Source: JALYXV01 sp963733505 (GTDB lineage Bacteria > Actinomycetota > Acidimicrobiia > Acidimicrobiales > Palsa-688). Taken from it: a stretch of 64,000 bases of DNA. The stretch spans positions 62,001-126,000 of the forward strand of contig CAVTDW010000003.1 of NCBI GenBank assembly GCA_963733505.1, in the 5' to 3' direction. Shown here in pieces: positions 17,329 through 25,196 of the stretch (its first letter is position 1; each line of letters opens with the position of its first letter). The notes beneath the pieces are model-generated. The model searched no databases. It was not told where the DNA came from and worked only from the letters and a program-made list of their open reading frames with translations. The translations under genes were made by a program, and so were the position numbers.

Positions 17329-17364
17329 GTGCCCTTCCTCCACATCATCGTAGTTATCGTCTAG
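17329..17364 (+). CDS. branched-chain amino acid leader peptide (attenuator)
   Basis: Eleven-codon ORF GTG...TAG encoding MPFLHIIVVIV. Seven of eleven codons are Leu, Ile or Val, and the last six are all Ile/Val. It lies just before a terminator hairpin and the leuB operon. Such an ORF is expected to sense charged Leu/Ile/Val tRNAs: ribosome stalling would stop the terminator forming. Identified from sequence pattern and position only. Confidence 0.8.
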   Translation: MPFLHIIVVIV

Positions 17365-17393
17365 CGCATCCCGGATCCCCGGCGTGCGCCTCC

Positions 17394-17428
17394 GACCGTC
17401 CACTTGGTGGGCGGTCGTTTCGTTTCTC
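17394..17428 (+). terminator. attenuator terminator upstream of leuB
   Basis: Stem 17394-17403 pairs with 17407-17416 over 10 base pairs (one G-T) around a 3-base loop, followed by the T-rich tail gtttcgtttctc. The leuB ribosome site AAGGAAG (17429-17435) begins directly after it. I could not find a strong competing antiterminator; a weaker GCGCA/TGCGC pairing between leader stop and hairpin is possible. Confidence 0.8.
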
Positions 17429-17446
17429 AAGGAAGCCTCTACTCGC

Positions 17447-18451
17447 GTGACCAGTCATCGCATAGCCGTACTCGGTGGTGATGGGATCGGCCCAGAAGTG
17501 ATCGCCGAAGCCCTCAAGGTCTGCCGCGCCGCGGGAGCCGAACTCGACACCGTCGAGTACGACCTGGGCGCCCGGCGGTACCTGGCGTCGGGCGAGGTCC
17601 TCCCTGATTCGGTCCTCGACGAGCTCCGCCACGTCGACGCCATCCTGCTCGGCGCGGTGGGCAGCCCCGACGTCCCGCCGGGCGTCTTGGAGCGGGGGCT
17701 ACTCCTGAAACTGCGCTTCGAGCTCGACCTCTACATCAACCTGCGCCCGTTCGTGGCGCCACCGGGGATCGACCTGGCGGTCGTGCGGGAGAACACCGAG
17801 GGGAGCTACACCGGCGAAGGTGGCTTCCTGCGCCGGGGGACGCCGAACGAGGTGGCCACCCAAGGGTCAGTGAACACCCGTTTCGGCGTCGAGCGCTGCG
17901 TCCGCTTCGCGTTCGAACTGGCCCGCAGCCGTGCCCGTCACCACCTGACGTTGGTTCACAAGACCAATGTCCTCACCTTCTCGGGCGACTTGTGGCAGCG
18001 CACCTTCGATCAGGTGGCGGGCGAGTATCCCGACGTGTCCACGGCGTACAACCATGTCGACGCGGCGTGTATCTACTTGGTCGAGAAACCGCTCAGGTAT
18101 GACGTGATCGTCACGGACAACCTTTTCGGCGACATCCTCACCGACCTGGCGGGCGCCGTCTCGGGCGGCATCGGACGGGCCGCCTCGGCCAACCTCAACC
18201 CGGCGAGAACCGGCCCCTCCCTCTTCGAGCCGGTCCACGGCTCGGCGCCCGACATCGCGGGCACGGGCCGGGCCAACCCCACCGCCGCGGTCATCTCGGC
18301 CGCCATGATGCTCGACTTCCTGGGCGAGACCGACACCGCCGCCCGCATCAACAAAGCGGTCAACGAAAGCCAGACTGACAGTCACACTGACAGTCACAGA
18401 GATGGTGCCTCGACGTCGCAGATCGGCGACGCCATCGCAGAAAGGGTGTAG
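17447..18451 (+). CDS. leuB: 3-isopropylmalate dehydrogenase
   Basis: NAD-dependent oxidative decarboxylation of 3-isopropylmalate in leucine synthesis; with CimA it also acts on 3-methylmalate. 334 residues from GTG 17447, placed by AAGGAAG 11 bases upstream; the longer frame from 17384 would run through the attenuator. Motifs: GGDGIGPEV, VVRENTEGSYTGEGG, LVHKTNVLTFSG, VTDNLFGDILTDLAG and EPVHGSAPDIAG, all very close to mycobacterial LeuB. The C-terminal tail is extended by a 12-base tandem repeat (18374-18397) giving TDSHTDSH. First gene of the attenuated operon, 5 bases before ilvE. Confidence 0.95.
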   Translation: MTSHRIAVLGGDGIGPEVIAEALKVCRAAGAELDTVEYDLGARRYLASGEVLPDSVLDELRHVDAILLGAVGSPDVPPGVLERGLLLKLRFELDLYINLRPFVAPPGIDLAVVRENTEGSYTGEGGFLRRGTPNEVATQGSVNTRFGVERCVRFAFELARSRARHHLTLVHKTNVLTFSGDLWQRTFDQVAGEYPDVSTAYNHVDAACIYLVEKPLRYDVIVTDNLFGDILTDLAGAVSGGIGRAASANLNPARTGPSLFEPVHGSAPDIAGTGRANPTAAVISAAMMLDFLGETDTAARINKAVNESQTDSHTDSHRDGASTSQIGDAIAERV

Positions 18452-18456
18452 GAGAG

Positions 18457-19380
18457 ATGCCGATTACCAAATCCGAGAAGGTGTGGATGGATGGCGAACT
18501 CGTCAACTGGGACGACGCCAAGATCCACATTCTCACCCACACCCTGCACTACGGCCTCGGCGTATTCGAAGGGATCCGCGCCTACGCCACGGACAACGGT
18601 CCCGCGGTGTTCCGGCTGACGGATCACATCGTGCGGTTGTTCGACTCGGCCAAGATCTTCATGATCGAGATCCCCTTCTCGATTGATCAGCTGGTCGAGG
18701 CGGTCAAGGACACGGTTCGTGTCAACGGGCTACCCGAGTGCTACATCCGGCCCATCGTCTACCTGGGCTATGGCGAGATGGGTTTGAACCCGCTGAACTG
18801 CGCGGTCAAGGTCTCGATCGCGGTGTGGCCGTGGGGCACCTACCTGGGCGCCGACGGCATCAAGCACGGGGTGCGGATGAAGATCAGCTCGTGGCAGCGC
18901 CACGATCCCAACGCCATCCCGCCCGCAGCCAAGGGCACGGGCATGTACATCAACTCCTGCCTGGCCAAGGTGGAGGCGCTGAAGGCGGGTTACGACGAGG
19001 CCATCCTGCTCTCCCCGCAGGGCTACGTCAGCGAGTGCACGGGCGAGAACATCTTCCTCGTCAAGCACGGGCGTCTCGTCACCCCGCCCGTGCAGGCCGG
19101 TGCCCTCCAGGGCATCACCCAGAACTCGGTCATGGCCATCGCCCACGACCTGGGCTACGAGGTGGCGGTGGACAACATCTTGCGTTCCGACCTGTACACG
19201 GCCGACGAGGCGTTCCTGAGCGGCACCGCGGCCGAGGTGGTCCCCATCCGTTCGGTCGACGACCGCCCGGTCGGACCCGGTGAACCAGGGCCCATCACCC
19301 GCAAGATCCAGGAGGTGTTCGAGGCTGCGGTGCGGGGCAAGGTGGACCGCCACAAGGACTGGGTCGAACATGTCGGGTGA
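18457..19380 (+). CDS. ilvE: branched-chain amino acid aminotransferase
   Basis: PLP enzyme that makes Leu, Ile and Val from their 2-oxo acids, fold-type IV, 307 residues. The PLP lysine is in IPPAAKGTGMYINS. Other family motifs: HTLHYGLGVFEGIRAY, RPIVYLGYGEMG, SECTGENIFLV and FLSGTAAEVVPI. ATG 18457 follows GGAGAG. The gene overlaps the next by 11 bases, consistent with one operon and one regulatory input from the leuB attenuator. Confidence 0.95.
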   Translation: MPITKSEKVWMDGELVNWDDAKIHILTHTLHYGLGVFEGIRAYATDNGPAVFRLTDHIVRLFDSAKIFMIEIPFSIDQLVEAVKDTVRVNGLPECYIRPIVYLGYGEMGLNPLNCAVKVSIAVWPWGTYLGADGIKHGVRMKISSWQRHDPNAIPPAAKGTGMYINSCLAKVEALKAGYDEAILLSPQGYVSECTGENIFLVKHGRLVTPPVQAGALQGITQNSVMAIAHDLGYEVAVDNILRSDLYTADEAFLSGTAAEVVPIRSVDDRPVGPGEPGPITRKIQEVFEAAVRGKVDRHKDWVEHVG

Positions 19381-21022
19381 TCACGAACATGTAGCAGTCG
19401 CCGCCGTCGTCCGCGAGCTGCCCGAAGCGGTCGACATCTACGACACCACCCTGCGAGACGGGAGCCAGCAGGAGGGACTGTCGCTGACGGTGGACGACAA
19501 GCTGCGGGTGGCCGAACAGCTCGACCATCTCGGTGTGCAGTTCATCGAGGGGGGGTGGCCGGGTGCCAATCCCAAGGACGAGGAGTTCTTCCGCCGGGCG
19601 GCGGCGGGGGAGTTGCACCTCCACACCGCCACCTTGGTCGCCTTCGGGTCCACGAGGAAAGCCCACACCGCGGCCGACAACGACCCGGTGCTGCGAAACC
19701 TGCTCGACGCCCAGACGACCGCCGTGTGCCTGGTCGCCAAGTCGGCCGAGTGGCACGTGACCGAGACCCTGCGCACCACCCTCACCGAGGCGATCGACAT
19801 GGTGGCCGACTCGGTCGCCTACCTGCGAGGCCAAGGCCGGCGCGTGTTTCTCGACGCGGAGCACTTCTTCGACGGCTACCGATCCAACGCCCGCTTCAGC
19901 CTCGACATCCTGCGAGCCGCCCAAGGCGCGGGCGCCGAGGTCGCCATCCTCTGTGACACCAATGGCGGAACGCTGCCGGCCGACGCCGAGCGCATCGTGG
20001 GCGCGGTCCGCGACGCGCTCGACCAGGGCATCAAGCTGGGCTGCCACTTCCACAACGATGCGGGCTGCGCGGTGGCCAACTCCCTCGTCGCCGTCCGCCA
20101 GGGCTGCACCCAGGTCCAAGGCTGCATCAATGGCTACGGCGAGCGCACCGGCAACGCCGACCTGTGCGCCACCGTTCCCAACCTCACCCTCAAGATGGGG
20201 ATCCGCACCATCGGCCGGGATCGCCTGGAGCGCATCACTCCCGTCGCCCACCACATCGCCGAGCTGGTCAACATCGCCCCCGACCCCCACCAGCCCTACG
20301 TCGGCCAGAGCGCCTTCGCCCACAAGGCGGGACTGCACACCAGCGCCATTGCCCGGGCCCCCCAGGCCTATGAGCACGTGGCGCCCGACGCGGTCGGCAA
20401 CGGCACCCGCTTCGTCGTTTCGGAGATGTCCGGTCGCTCGACGGTCGACCTGAAGGCCCGCCAGCTGGGCCTCTCCCTCGACGGGGCGGGGCTGGCCGAA
20501 GTGCTCGACAACCTGAAAGAGCTCGAACATCGCGGCTATCACTTCGAGGTGGCCGACGGCTCGCTGGAGTTGTTGATGCGCGCCGCCACCGGCTGGAAAC
20601 AGACGTTTTTCCGGTTGGAGTCGTTCCGGGTCATCACCGAGCAGCGCGAGGACGGGTCGTATCTCACCGAGGCGACCATCAAGGTCCATGTCGCCGACGA
20701 GCGGGTGCTGGCCACCGCCGAGGGCAACGGACCCGTCAACGCCCTCGATGCCGCCTTGCGTAAGGCCATCGGCTCGAAGTACCCGGAGCTGTCGCACCTC
20801 CACCTGACGGACTACAAGGTGCGGGTGCTCGATACCGCCAAGGGGACCGGTGCCGTTACCCGGGTCCTCATCGACTCGACCGACGGCGAGCGGACCTGGA
20901 CCACGATCGGGGTGTCGGAGAACATCATCGAGGCGTCGTGGGAGGCCCTCGAGGATTCCCTCGTGTTCGGGTTGCTGCGAGGCTCGGCCGACGGCCAGGA
21001 TGAGGGTGTGACCACGCCGTGA
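19370..21022 (+). CDS. cimA: (R)-citramalate synthase
   Basis: Condenses acetyl-CoA with pyruvate to citramalate, the first step of a threonine-independent route to 2-oxobutyrate and isoleucine. 550 residues from ATG 19370, inside the 3' end of ilvE. Motifs: DIYDTTLRDGSQQEG, EGGWPGANPKDEEFF, EHFFDGYRSN, the metal-binding HFHNDAGCAVANS, NGYGERTGNADL, and a C-terminal LeuA-type allosteric domain from about 400. EHFFDGY and GANPKD favour CimA over LeuA (2-isopropylmalate synthase). The presence of leuB in the same operon fits, because LeuCD and LeuB process citramalate. Confidence 0.9.
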   Translation: MSGDHEHVAVAAVVRELPEAVDIYDTTLRDGSQQEGLSLTVDDKLRVAEQLDHLGVQFIEGGWPGANPKDEEFFRRAAAGELHLHTATLVAFGSTRKAHTAADNDPVLRNLLDAQTTAVCLVAKSAEWHVTETLRTTLTEAIDMVADSVAYLRGQGRRVFLDAEHFFDGYRSNARFSLDILRAAQGAGAEVAILCDTNGGTLPADAERIVGAVRDALDQGIKLGCHFHNDAGCAVANSLVAVRQGCTQVQGCINGYGERTGNADLCATVPNLTLKMGIRTIGRDRLERITPVAHHIAELVNIAPDPHQPYVGQSAFAHKAGLHTSAIARAPQAYEHVAPDAVGNGTRFVVSEMSGRSTVDLKARQLGLSLDGAGLAEVLDNLKELEHRGYHFEVADGSLELLMRAATGWKQTFFRLESFRVITEQREDGSYLTEATIKVHVADERVLATAEGNGPVNALDAALRKAIGSKYPELSHLHLTDYKVRVLDTAKGTGAVTRVLIDSTDGERTWTTIGVSENIIEASWEALEDSLVFGLLRGSADGQDEGVTTP

Positions 21023-21029
21023 CCGAGCG

Positions 21030-21548
21030 ATGACTGCGCCGGACTACGTCCCCCTCGCCGGTCCCGACCGGATCAGGCCCATCGACCGGCTCCCCGTGCC
21101 CCGGAGCTGGCGGTCCAACCGCCCCGGCGAGGCGCTCGACCCCGTCCCGCCCACCGGGTCCAAGTTCGGCTCGACCGGGCCCGACCTGGGCTACGGCCTG
21201 AAGCTGGCCCGGCGCTTCGAGGTGCAGCTCACCGAAGGTGAGCACGCGGCTGACGCGGTCGCGGGTTGCTTCGCCACCGGGGCCAAGCGCGCCGCCTCCT
21301 TCGGCCGGGCCCCGGTGATCTTCGACATGGAACTGGCGTACATCCTCTGGGGATTCCTCGGCGGCGCCCCCGACGACCTGGTCGCCTTCCGCAAGCCGCT
21401 GTTCATGGGAGCGGCCCACGAGTACTGGGAACAACGCCAGATCGTCGACCGGGTCAAGCCGTCGACCCTGCGCCTGACCCCCGCCCAGGCCCGCGACAAG
21501 CTCAGCGACTGGAAGAGCCTGATCGACACCTCGACGGTTTTCTGCTGA
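21030..21548 (+). CDS. conserved hypothetical protein, last gene of the leu-ilv operon
   Basis: 172 residues, ATG seven bases after the cimA stop, so probably in the same transcript. Pro-rich start (GPDRIRPIDRLPVPRSW), then KFGSTGPDLGYGLKLARRFE, GEHAADAVAGCFATGAKRAASFGRAPVIFDMELAYILWGFLG, a helical segment that may be soluble, and DKLSDWKSLIDTSTVFC. No catalytic motif recognised and no membrane helix certain. Its function in amino acid metabolism is only suggested by position. Confidence 0.7.
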   Translation: MTAPDYVPLAGPDRIRPIDRLPVPRSWRSNRPGEALDPVPPTGSKFGSTGPDLGYGLKLARRFEVQLTEGEHAADAVAGCFATGAKRAASFGRAPVIFDMELAYILWGFLGGAPDDLVAFRKPLFMGAAHEYWEQRQIVDRVKPSTLRLTPAQARDKLSDWKSLIDTSTVFC

Positions 21549-21553
21549 CCCCC

Positions 21554-21862
21554 TGAGCGTCTGACCCGCTGAGCGTCTGACCCGGCTGACCGGCACGACC
21601 GGCACGACCGGCGGACCGGCGGACCGGCACGACCGGCGGACCGGCACGACCGGCGGACCGGCACGACCGGCACGACCGCGACACGACCGACGACCGGCAC
21701 GACCGGCACGACCGGCACGACCGGCGGACCGGCACGACCGGCACGACCGGCACGACCGGCGACCGGCACGACCGGCACGACCGGCACGACCGGCTGACCG
21801 GCACGACCGGCGGACCGGCGGACCGGCACGACCGGCGGACCGGCGGACCGGCGGACCGGCGC
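21554..21862. repeat. simple-sequence array of ccggcacga / ccggcgga units
   Basis: Two copies of a 16-base unit ctgagcgtctgacccg (21554-21585) lead into about 275 bases built almost only from the 9-base unit ccggcacga and the 8-base variant ccggcgga, in irregular order. The mixed 8/9 periods break any single reading frame for long, although short minus-strand stretches read PVVPVVPV. It separates the leuB operon from the arsC-like gene. I see no gene in it. Confidence 0.9.
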
Positions 21863-21899
21863 GGCCTATACGAGCTGGCAGAAAAGCCGAATACGGCTC

Positions 21900-22247
21900 C
21901 TACAGGATCTCGAGCAGCCGCTCGGGCGGCCGGGCGATGACCGCCCGTTCGCCCACCACGACGATGGGCCGCTCCAGCAGGATGGGATGAGCCGCCACCG
22001 CCGCCAGCAGCTCGTCCGGCGAGGCTTTTCCCAGCCCCAGCTCTTGGTAGACCGACTCCCCGGTGCGCATCATGGCGCGGGGGTCGTCGATACCCAGCAA
22101 CGCCATCAGGTGGCGGAGTTCGTCGATCGTCGGCGGCGTGTCCAGGTAGCGGACGAACGTCGCCTCGACGCCCTTGTCGGCCAGGATGCCCTGGGCGGTG
22201 CGGCATTTTGAGCACGACGGGTTGAAATAGACGGTCGGTTCAGCCAT
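21900..22247 (-). CDS. ArsC-family (glutaredoxin-dependent arsenate reductase-like) protein
   Basis: 115 residues with the ArsC/Spx thioredoxin-like fold. NPSCSKCRTA holds the active-site Cys (Cys12, with a second Cys at 15), followed by TPPTIDELRHLMALLG, MMRTGESVYQELGL, HPILLERPIVVVG and ARPPERLLEIL, as in E. coli ArsC including the RPIVV signature. Reduces arsenate to arsenite if the family role holds; no arsB, acr3 or arsR is nearby, so the substrate is not certain. TAGCCT (22254-22259) lies 6 bases before the ATG: a leaderless start. Confidence 0.82.
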   Translation of the reverse strand: MAEPTVYFNPSCSKCRTAQGILADKGVEATFVRYLDTPPTIDELRHLMALLGIDDPRAMMRTGESVYQELGLGKASPDELLAAVAAHPILLERPIVVVGERAVIARPPERLLEIL

Positions 22248-22253
22248 GTCGCG

Positions 22254-22259
22254 AGGCTA
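22254..22259 (-). promoter_or_regulatory. -10 box of the arsC-like gene
   Basis: TAGCCT on the minus strand, exactly 6 bases before the ATG. It overlaps the last codons of the upstream lipoprotein gene. Confidence 0.5.
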
Positions 22260-23249
22260 TGGGAAACGGATCCGGTAGACCGTGCCGGTGGTGTCGCACC
22301 AGGCCGCCACCGCTGCCCCGTGGGCCCGGTGCAGGCCACCGGAGCTGTTCTGGTTGGCCCCGACGACCTTGGTAGCGGCCGCCGTCTTTCCCGTGGCCAG
22401 GTCCAAGAAGAGCACCTGGTCGGCGTTGGTGGCCGGGTCGATCGAGCTGACGAGGAGGGTGGCGTCGTTGTTGGTCAAGGTCACTCCGGCGGGCGACCCC
22501 AGGTGCAGGTGGCTCAACACCGGGGTCACGGTGCCGCCGGTGACCCGGAAGACCTGGCCTTGGCCGGCACCGGCACCCTGGTCGGTGACGTACGCCACGC
22601 CAAGTGAGGTGACCACGACCGAGTCGGGATTCACGAACGGCGCCCCTTCGGCGAGGGTGATCACGGTGCCCCCGTCGGCCGAAACCTGGAACAACCCGGG
22701 GGGCCCGTTGGTCGGATCGATCCCGGTGAAGTAGATGACGTCGGCGTCGCTCAAGTTGACGACGTCGAGGCCACGCGGCGAGCGCCCTTGGGTGCCGGGA
22801 AGCACGTGCGGAGTGACCGGCGTACCCGCGGTCGGGACGGTCAGGATGGCGCCCGACGTGGCGGCGCTGGCGACCGCGTCCAGCGGTTGCGCCTGCTGGT
22901 CGGCCACGTAGATCCGTCCGCCGTTGGTTGCCAGCGCCACGCCCGTGGGCTTGGCCAGGGGCGCCCCCTCGGCGACTGTTGACTCGCTGCCTCCGGCGGC
23001 GGGCACCCGGAGCAGGGCGGGGCCGTGCTGGCCGGTGGCGGTGAAGTAGACGATGTTGCCATCCGGCGACGGCGCAGCGTCGAGGGGGTTCTGGAAGGTG
23101 CCGGCCCGGGCTACCGCATCGACGGCCTTGACGGCCTGGTCACCCAGGGGGTGGCTGGCGCTCTTCGAGCCGCCTCCGCAGCCCGCGCCCACGAATCCGA
23201 GGCTCGCCGCCATCGTGATGGCTGCCCATCCGTGCCCTTTGCGCATCAT
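22257..23249 (-). CDS. secreted lipoprotein with beta-propeller repeats
   Basis: 330 residues. Signal peptide WAAITMAASLGFVGAGC has a lipobox-like VGAGC. The rest is a chain of short blade-like repeats (DGNIVYFTATGQHGPALLRVPAAGG, NGGRIYVADQQ, DADVIYFTGID, LGVAYVTDQGAG), as in NHL/TolB-type six-bladed propellers. Likely a surface binding protein; ligand unknown. ATG 23249 follows GGAGGGG by a suitable distance; the longer frame to 23354 lacks a signal sequence at its start. Confidence 0.75.
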   Translation of the reverse strand: MMRKGHGWAAITMAASLGFVGAGCGGGSKSASHPLGDQAVKAVDAVARAGTFQNPLDAAPSPDGNIVYFTATGQHGPALLRVPAAGGSESTVAEGAPLAKPTGVALATNGGRIYVADQQAQPLDAVASAATSGAILTVPTAGTPVTPHVLPGTQGRSPRGLDVVNLSDADVIYFTGIDPTNGPPGLFQVSADGGTVITLAEGAPFVNPDSVVVTSLGVAYVTDQGAGAGQGQVFRVTGGTVTPVLSHLHLGSPAGVTLTNNDATLLVSSIDPATNADQVLFLDLATGKTAAATKVVGANQNSSGGLHRAHGAAVAAWCDTTGTVYRIRFP

Positions 23250-23360
23250 GGAAACCCCTCCGCGTCGTGGCCGTGCTCGAATGCCTACCCAGTCTTGGTC
23301 ACTTGACCGCTGGACGTCGGGATATGTTCGCCGACCGGCCCTCCGGCGGGTCACCTGCGG

Positions 23361-23588
23361 TCACCAAAGCTCCAGGTCGCCTCCCGAACCCAGCGAACGA
23401 TCGTCTCGGGTCGGCTCGGCCGGGCCGCGGGGGCGCCGTGGGCGCTGGCTTTCACGGCGGCGTTCGGCCCTCGCCCTGATCCGGCGTCGCACGAGGAGGG
23501 TGAAACCGAATGCGGCCGCCGCCCAGATCCCGAACGCCGTGAAGCCGAAGTACCACGGCAGCGAATGAACTGGAGCCGCGGCCAGCAT
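23361..23588 (-). CDS. small membrane protein downstream of fabD
   Basis: 75 residues. One clear helix (YFGFTAFGIWAAAAFGFTLLV) is followed by a very basic tail (RRRIRARAERRRES) and an acidic end (GGDLELW). It starts 10 bases after the fabD stop, so it is probably co-transcribed. The positive-inside rule puts the tail in the cytoplasm. No family recognised. Confidence 0.5.
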   Translation of the reverse strand: MLAAAPVHSLPWYFGFTAFGIWAAAAFGFTLLVRRRIRARAERRRESQRPRRPRGPAEPTRDDRSLGSGGDLELW

Positions 23589-23598
23589 CGCAACGCCT

Positions 23599-24510
23599 CT
23601 AGTCGAGGTCCGGCAGGCCGCTGACATGGCCCGGTTCGGCCACGTTGGCGCGGGTCGCGCCGCCCACGGTGCGCTTCACCATGCCCGACAGCTCCGTGCC
23701 CGGCCCGAGCTCCACGAACGTGGTGACGCCGAGTTCGCTCAGGCGGGTGAGCGACTGACGCCAACGAACCGGCGAGGTCAGCTGGCTCGACAGGAGGCGC
23801 CGCCACTCGCCCGCCGCGGTGTGGACCTCGGCATCGACGTTGGCCACGCAGGCGAGGGAGCCGTCGCCGAGGGTCGCGTCGTCGAGGGCCCCGTCGAGTC
23901 CCTCCTGGGCCGGCCCCATCAGCGGGGTGTGGAACGCGCCCCCGACCGGGAGGGGGACCACCCGCTTGGCCCCGAGCTCGCGAGCCCGCAGGCCCGCCGC
24001 CTCGACCCCCGCCGCCGTCCCCGCGATGACGATCTGGCCGGGGGCGTTGTCGTTGGCCACCCAGGCGCCGTCCACGCCCTGGCAGGCCGCGGCCACACCG
24101 TCGGGATCGAGGCCGAGCACGGCGGCCATTGTTCCGGGGTGCGCGGCCGCCGCCGACTCCATGGCCGCTCCTCGAGCAGCCACCAACCGGGCACCCTCCG
24201 ACGGCTCGAGCACCCCCGCCGCCACAAGTGCGCTGTACTCACCGAGGCTGTGGCCCGCGACCGCAGCCGGCGGCGGATCGGCGCGGGCCCGCACGGCGTC
24301 GAGTATCACCAGGCTCAAGGTGAAGGTGGCCAGCTGGGCGTTGCCCGTGACCTTCAGTTCGGCCGCGTCGGCGTCCACCAGCAAACCCTCGATATCACGG
24401 CCGGTCACGGCGCTCAGCTGCTCGACCAGCGACCACGATTCGGTGTCACGCCAGGCCTCGCCCATGCCGGGACGCTGTGAACCTTGGCCGGGGAAGATCA
24501 ACGCGTACAT
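23599..24510 (-). CDS. fabD: malonyl-CoA:ACP transacylase
   Basis: Loads malonyl groups onto acyl carrier protein for fatty acid synthesis; cytosolic. 303 residues. Motifs: FPGQGSQRPGMG, the nucleophile elbow GHSLGEYSALVAAG (Ser), the malonyl-binding Arg region, and the catalytic His in VGGAFHTPLM. On the minus strand TAACCT (24520-24525) is 9 bases before the ATG. No acpP, fabH or fabF lies beside it in this window. It diverges from a thioredoxin-like gene. Confidence 0.94.
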   Translation of the reverse strand: MYALIFPGQGSQRPGMGEAWRDTESWSLVEQLSAVTGRDIEGLLVDADAAELKVTGNAQLATFTLSLVILDAVRARADPPPAAVAGHSLGEYSALVAAGVLEPSEGARLVAARGAAMESAAAAHPGTMAAVLGLDPDGVAAACQGVDGAWVANDNAPGQIVIAGTAAGVEAAGLRARELGAKRVVPLPVGGAFHTPLMGPAQEGLDGALDDATLGDGSLACVANVDAEVHTAAGEWRRLLSSQLTSPVRWRQSLTRLSELGVTTFVELGPGTELSGMVKRTVGGATRANVAEPGHVSGLPDLD

Positions 24511-24576
24511 GGCCCGGTGAGGTTATCGTCGGCTTCCAGCGCCACATCGGCCAACCGCGGACTATCACTGGTAGGG

Positions 24577-24924
24577 ATGGGTTTCCACTACGCCCACAAG
24601 CCGGCGGGCGCCGGCGCCAACTGGCTGGCCGATCAGGTCGCCGGGCACCACGCCGTCCTGGTGGAGTTCGCCCAGCGGGGGGCCCCGACGTGCCGGCTCG
24701 AGGAACCGGTCCTGGTCAAGATCCTCAAGCGCTACGCCAACCGGCTGACCGTGGTGCAGTCCGATGTCGACGCGTCGCCCGAGGATGCCGCGGCGTTCGA
24801 CGTGTCGGCGGTCCCGACGTTTGTGTTGTTCGTCGACGGGGTGGAAAAGGGGCGCCTGACCGGCTTCCAGTCGGTCGACGACCTGATCCGCACCCTCGAC
24901 GCGGCCCTGCCGGCGCCCGGCTAG
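24577..24924 (+). CDS. thioredoxin-fold protein lacking the CxxC motif
   Basis: 115 residues. The fold is recognisable: VLVEFAQ, DVDASPEDAAAFDVSAVPTFVLFVDG (with the cis-Pro in AVPTF) and KGRLTGFQSVDDL. The WCGPC active site is replaced by RGAPTCR, so only the second Cys position remains. It cannot act as a normal dithiol oxidoreductase; a monothiol or binding role is inferred. ATG 24577 was chosen because the longer frame from 24484 overlaps fabD. Confidence 0.75.
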   Translation: MGFHYAHKPAGAGANWLADQVAGHHAVLVEFAQRGAPTCRLEEPVLVKILKRYANRLTVVQSDVDASPEDAAAFDVSAVPTFVLFVDGVEKGRLTGFQSVDDLIRTLDAALPAPG

Positions 24925-24973
24925 CTCTAGCTCGGGCCGCCACCCGGCGCGCCCCTGCCGGTGTGGCGGGCGG

Positions 24974-25090
24974 CGGTGCGATCGGCGCTCGGGTTAGCCC
25001 GGGCCATCGCCCCGAGCGACCACGCCGGTGCGACCCTCGCTGGGCTAGCCCGGGCCGTCGCCCGGAACCCGCCCGCCGGTGCGACGGCCG
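24974..25090. repeat. 51-52 bp imperfect direct repeat, about 2.3 copies
   Basis: The 8-mer cggtgcga recurs at 24974, 25026 and 25077, with similar sequence after each, including a tagcccgggcc core in the first two. It fills most of the gap between the thioredoxin-like and SGNH genes. It can be read as 17-residue repeats on the plus strand (ALGLARAIA / TLAGLARAVA), but no convincing gene is seen. Confidence 0.6.
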
Positions 25091-25196
25091 CCGGCGCGAT
25101 GGCCAGCGCGCGCTGCGGGTGCTCGGGCGCTCGGGCGCAGGCAGGACCAGGCGCACGTGATCGCCCGGTCTCGCCTCGCGCGGCCCGTGTGCGACG

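Noticed and set aside
21588..21862. CRISPR-like array
   Set aside because: The units are 8-9 bases with no spacers; this is simple-sequence DNA.
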